Shown: positions 55,568-64,000 of the stretch, piece by piece
Numbering within the stretch: the stretch's first letter is position 1
Layout of the letters: the number at the start of each line of letters is the position of its first letter
Assembly (NCBI RefSeq): GCF_008843165.1
Contig: NZ_CP044427.1
Location: 620,001 to 684,000, forward strand
Reading direction: 5' to 3'
Source of the DNA: Ornithinimicrobium pratense
Lineage (GTDB): Bacteria; Actinomycetota; Actinomycetes; Actinomycetales; Dermatophilaceae
DNA length: 64,000 nt
Notes under the pieces: model-generated
Seen by the model: only the letters and a program-made list of their open reading frames with translations
Database searches by the model: none
Told to the model about the DNA's origin: nothing
Program-made: the position numbers and the translations under genes

Positions 55568-56797
55568 ATGAAGTTCTCCCGTTCGATCCTTGCGGCCACC
55601 CTCAGCTCGGCCCTCGTCCTGACGGCCTGCTCGGGTGAGGACCCCGAGGAGCAGGGCGTCGGCCCCGCGGCCCAGACCACCCCGTCGCCGGCCGACGACA
55701 GCACCGAGACCACCGCTGACACGACCACCGACGACGGCGCGACCACCGCCGGCGACGACACGACCACCGATGACGGCGCGACCACGGACGACGGCGCGAG
55801 CACCGCCGGCGACGATGCGGCCGTCACCGACCAGGCGGCCACGACCGCGGGTGCCGCGGACGACGAGTCCACCACCGAGGTGGCCATGGCGACCGACGAG
55901 ATCACCGCGGCCATCCCCCTGGAGGAGGCCGAGGAGGTCGCCGAGACCGTGCTCACGGCGCGGTTCCAGGCCGACCAGGGCGACGGGGAGGACATCACCG
56001 ACCTGCAGCGCAAGTCGATGATGGGCAACGTCCGCACGGCCCACGAGGCCGCCGACCAGCTCGAGTCGGTCAACGGAGAGCCGCCGCAGGTCGACCTGGA
56101 GCGCAACCCGGTCGAGCCTATCGTCCTGGCGATCAGCAAGGACGACGGCGAATTGCCGATGTTCCTCCTGGTGCAGACCGTCCCCGAGGAGGGGAGCGTG
56201 CCGCTGCTACACCTCCTCGAGAGCCGCACCGGCGAGAGCGCCGACTTCCGGATCAGTTGGGAGGCCCCGATGCTGCCCGGCACCGAGCTGCCCAGCTTCG
56301 AGCGCCGCTCGGTCGGCTCCCCGGTGCTGCGCTCCGGCTCCGGCGACCTCACGATGGCCCCGCGCGACCTGCTGAAGTCGGTGGCGTCCTACATCAGCTA
56401 CCCCCAGCCCGAGGACGTCCCGGACTACCGCACCCACGGTTACGCCCCCACGGTGCGCCGCGCCGCCCAGAACCAGGCGGACGCCGTCGCCGGCCAGGCC
56501 ACCCTGCAGGAGAAGAACTGGCTGGTCTCGGAGGACACCAAGACCCTGCTCTTCGACGACGGCAGCGCCTTCGTGATGGGCACCCTGCTGCGCGACACCC
56601 AGTTCCGGGTCAACGGCGGCAGCGAGCTCAATCCGCCGGACACCTTCCGGGTCTTCCAGGACACCCCGGTCCTCACTCAGGAGGCCGTGCTGCGCACGAC
56701 GGTCTTCATCGGGATGCGGGCACCCTCGGATCAGGTGGAGTTCAAGCCGGAGATGATCGCAGCCCGCGAGCAGCTGGTCGACGCCTGGGGCGAGTGA
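55568..56797 (+). CDS. secreted lipoprotein, unknown function
   Basis: A 409-residue lipoprotein: signal peptide MKFSRSILAATLSSALVLTA with lipobox LTAC (Cys near 21). Then comes a Thr/Asp/Ala/Gly linker (TTDDGATTAGDDTTTDDG type, about 35-105) that would tether the globular domain off the membrane. The C-terminal 290 residues (EITAAIPLEEAEEVAE... to REQLVDAWGE) are not recognised. The 250 bp upstream contain an AT-rich segment and a GGCGCTG/CAGCGCC inverted repeat (55456-55480) but no gene. Confidence 0.8.
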   Translation: MKFSRSILAATLSSALVLTACSGEDPEEQGVGPAAQTTPSPADDSTETTADTTTDDGATTAGDDTTTDDGATTDDGASTAGDDAAVTDQAATTAGAADDESTTEVAMATDEITAAIPLEEAEEVAETVLTARFQADQGDGEDITDLQRKSMMGNVRTAHEAADQLESVNGEPPQVDLERNPVEPIVLAISKDDGELPMFLLVQTVPEEGSVPLLHLLESRTGESADFRISWEAPMLPGTELPSFERRSVGSPVLRSGSGDLTMAPRDLLKSVASYISYPQPEDVPDYRTHGYAPTVRRAAQNQADAVAGQATLQEKNWLVSEDTKTLLFDDGSAFVMGTLLRDTQFRVNGGSELNPPDTFRVFQDTPVLTQEAVLRTTVFIGMRAPSDQVEFKPEMIAAREQLVDAWGE

Positions 56798-56832
56798 GCG
56801 GGTAGTCGAGCCAACCGCACGGACGTCGTGAG

Positions 56833-56865
56833 GGGGCCGGAGCGGGTTGGTCCCGCCCCGGCCCC
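56833..56865 (+). terminator. hairpin terminator after lipoprotein gene
   Basis: GGGGCCGG-A-GCGGG, loop TTGGT, CCCGC-C-CCGGCCCC: 13 pairs with one mismatch, 36 bp after the lipoprotein stop. Confidence 0.75.
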
Positions 56866-56884
56866 TGCGCATACCCTGGGGACC

Positions 56885-57889
56885 ATGACCCAGCAGCCCT
56901 TCAGCCCTGCCGCCCTGCGCGGTGCCGTCGACCTGTCCGGCCTGGGCGCGCGACCGCGCGGCGGGACTCAGCAGCCCCCCTCAGCAGCGTCCGCGCAAGG
57001 ATCTGGGCCGGCGGAGACCGGCGCCGTGCCCGGCCGCCAGGGCGCCCTGGTGACGATGGACGACAGCAGCTTCGAGTCGGTCGTCACCGCCAGCCTGACT
57101 GCGCCCGTCGTGCTGGTCCTGTGGTCACCGCAGGCGCCAGAGTCCGCCCAGCACCTGCGCGAGCTGGTGGACGCCGCGCGCAGCTCGGGCGGACGTTTCC
57201 AGGTGGCGGCCGCTGACCTCGCCGCGAGCCCGGGCATCATGCAGGCGCTGACCCCGCTGCTGCAGCAGGCCTTCGGCCAGGTCAGCTCTCTGCCGGTGGT
57301 CATCGGACTGCTCGGCGGGCAGCCGATGCCGTTCTACGTCGGCGTGCAGCCCATGGCCCAGGTCGACCAGCTGCTCACCAAGTTCCTCGAGGCGGCGGTG
57401 GCCAACGGCGTCACCGGTCGCGTGGAGGTGGGCGCCGCCGACGCCCCCGTGGATGAGGCGGGTGAGGAGGGGGAGCTGCCGCCCCTGCACCAGGCCGCCT
57501 ATGACGCCATCGACCGGGGTGACTGGGCCGCCGCCATCACCGCCTACGAGCAGGCGCTGGAGCAGGACCCGTCCGATGAGATGGCCCGGCTGGGACTGGG
57601 ACAGGTCCGGCTCCTGGAACGGACCAGCACCCTCGACCTTGCGGCGGTCCGGGCCCGCGCGGCGGCCGACCCCACCGATGTCAGCGCCCAGATCGAGGCC
57701 GCGGACGTGGACGTGGTCGGCGGGCACGTCGAGGACGGTTTCGCCCGGCTGGTGGACACCGTGCGCCGGACCTCGGACAAGGACCGGGACGCCGCCCGCA
57801 CCCACCTGCTCAGCCTCTTCGAGGTCGTCGGCCCCCAGGACCCGCGCGTGCAGAAGGCGCGGTCGGCCCTGATGAGCGCGCTCTTCTAG
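56885..57889 (+). CDS. thioredoxin-fold/TPR protein (YbbN/CnoX-like)
   Basis: A 334-residue protein. After a flexible N-terminus, VTMDDSSFESVVTASLTAPV and VLVLWSPQAPESAQHLREL form a thioredoxin fold whose CxxC is replaced by PQAP, so it has no redox Cys pair. The C-terminal half has TPR-like helices (QAAYDAIDRGDWAAAITAYE). This is the layout of YbbN/CnoX co-chaperones. TACCCT 7 nt before the ATG indicates a leaderless mRNA. Confidence 0.9.
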   Translation: MTQQPFSPAALRGAVDLSGLGARPRGGTQQPPSAASAQGSGPAETGAVPGRQGALVTMDDSSFESVVTASLTAPVVLVLWSPQAPESAQHLRELVDAARSSGGRFQVAAADLAASPGIMQALTPLLQQAFGQVSSLPVVIGLLGGQPMPFYVGVQPMAQVDQLLTKFLEAAVANGVTGRVEVGAADAPVDEAGEEGELPPLHQAAYDAIDRGDWAAAITAYEQALEQDPSDEMARLGLGQVRLLERTSTLDLAAVRARAAADPTDVSAQIEAADVDVVGGHVEDGFARLVDTVRRTSDKDRDAARTHLLSLFEVVGPQDPRVQKARSALMSALF

Positions 57890-57932
57890 CCGCCGCTCCC
57901 GGGTGGTCAGCCGCGGGCGCCGCCTGCGGTGG

Positions 57933-64000
<6,068 letters not shown>

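Overview
The window comes from the chromosome of a high-GC Gram-positive actinobacterium, probably Micrococcales (an Intrasporangiaceae or Ornithinimicrobiaceae-like genus; this placement is inferred from gene content, no rRNA is present). Supporting markers are a fused actinobacterial 2-oxoglutarate dehydrogenase/E2 (Kgd), NucS mismatch endonuclease, a Rho with a long insertion, DUF6104 and DUF2550 proteins, GlgE-pathway enzymes, and many genes with a -10 box (TANNNT) only 6-8 nt before the start codon, as in leaderless actinobacterial transcripts.

Layout. 1-8537 (minus strand): a degenerate SGNH protein, DUF6104, a GNAT enzyme, an alpha/beta hydrolase, Kgd, and an ABC-2 exporter pair. 8694-19821: an integrated mobilizable island inserted in the 3' end of the selenocysteine tRNA gene. 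It has a tyrosine integrase, Xre-RES and Phd-VapC type toxin-antitoxin pairs, a MobF relaxase-helicase, an SSB-like protein, a HEPN-motif protein and small unknown genes, but no type IV secretion genes, so it probably depends on another element for transfer. 19800-19982: tRNA-Sec and tRNA-Arg(CCG). 20064-27474: argS, hom, rho, rpmE, prfA, prmC. 27471-33461: a surface acyltransferase, two tiny membrane peptides, a threonylcarbamoyl-AMP synthase, glyA and a WecA-type transferase. 33539-42920: the F1Fo ATP synthase genes, in which atpC is cut off from atpD by an opposite-strand CoA hydrolase/transferase gene and a strong terminator. 42928-54049: genes for CoA-ester and B12-linked metabolism (cobalamin adenosyltransferase, 3-hydroxyacyl-CoA dehydrogenase, methylmalonyl-CoA epimerase, thiolase, MeaB) mixed with gamma-glutamyltransferase, GtrA and nucS. 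54061-57889: an Nramp-like transporter without the canonical metal motif, a lipoprotein and a thioredoxin-fold/TPR protein. 57933-64000: one giant open frame fusing maltokinase, glycogen branching enzyme and phosphoglucomutase, running off the window edge.

Most noteworthy are the maltokinase-GlgB-phosphoglucomutase fusion, the island in tRNA-Sec with matching 11-bp-spaced arm repeats at both ends, an 11/12-bp-phased GGGACG array inside the relaxase gene, and the split atp operon. All functional calls are by reading motifs; no database search was possible.
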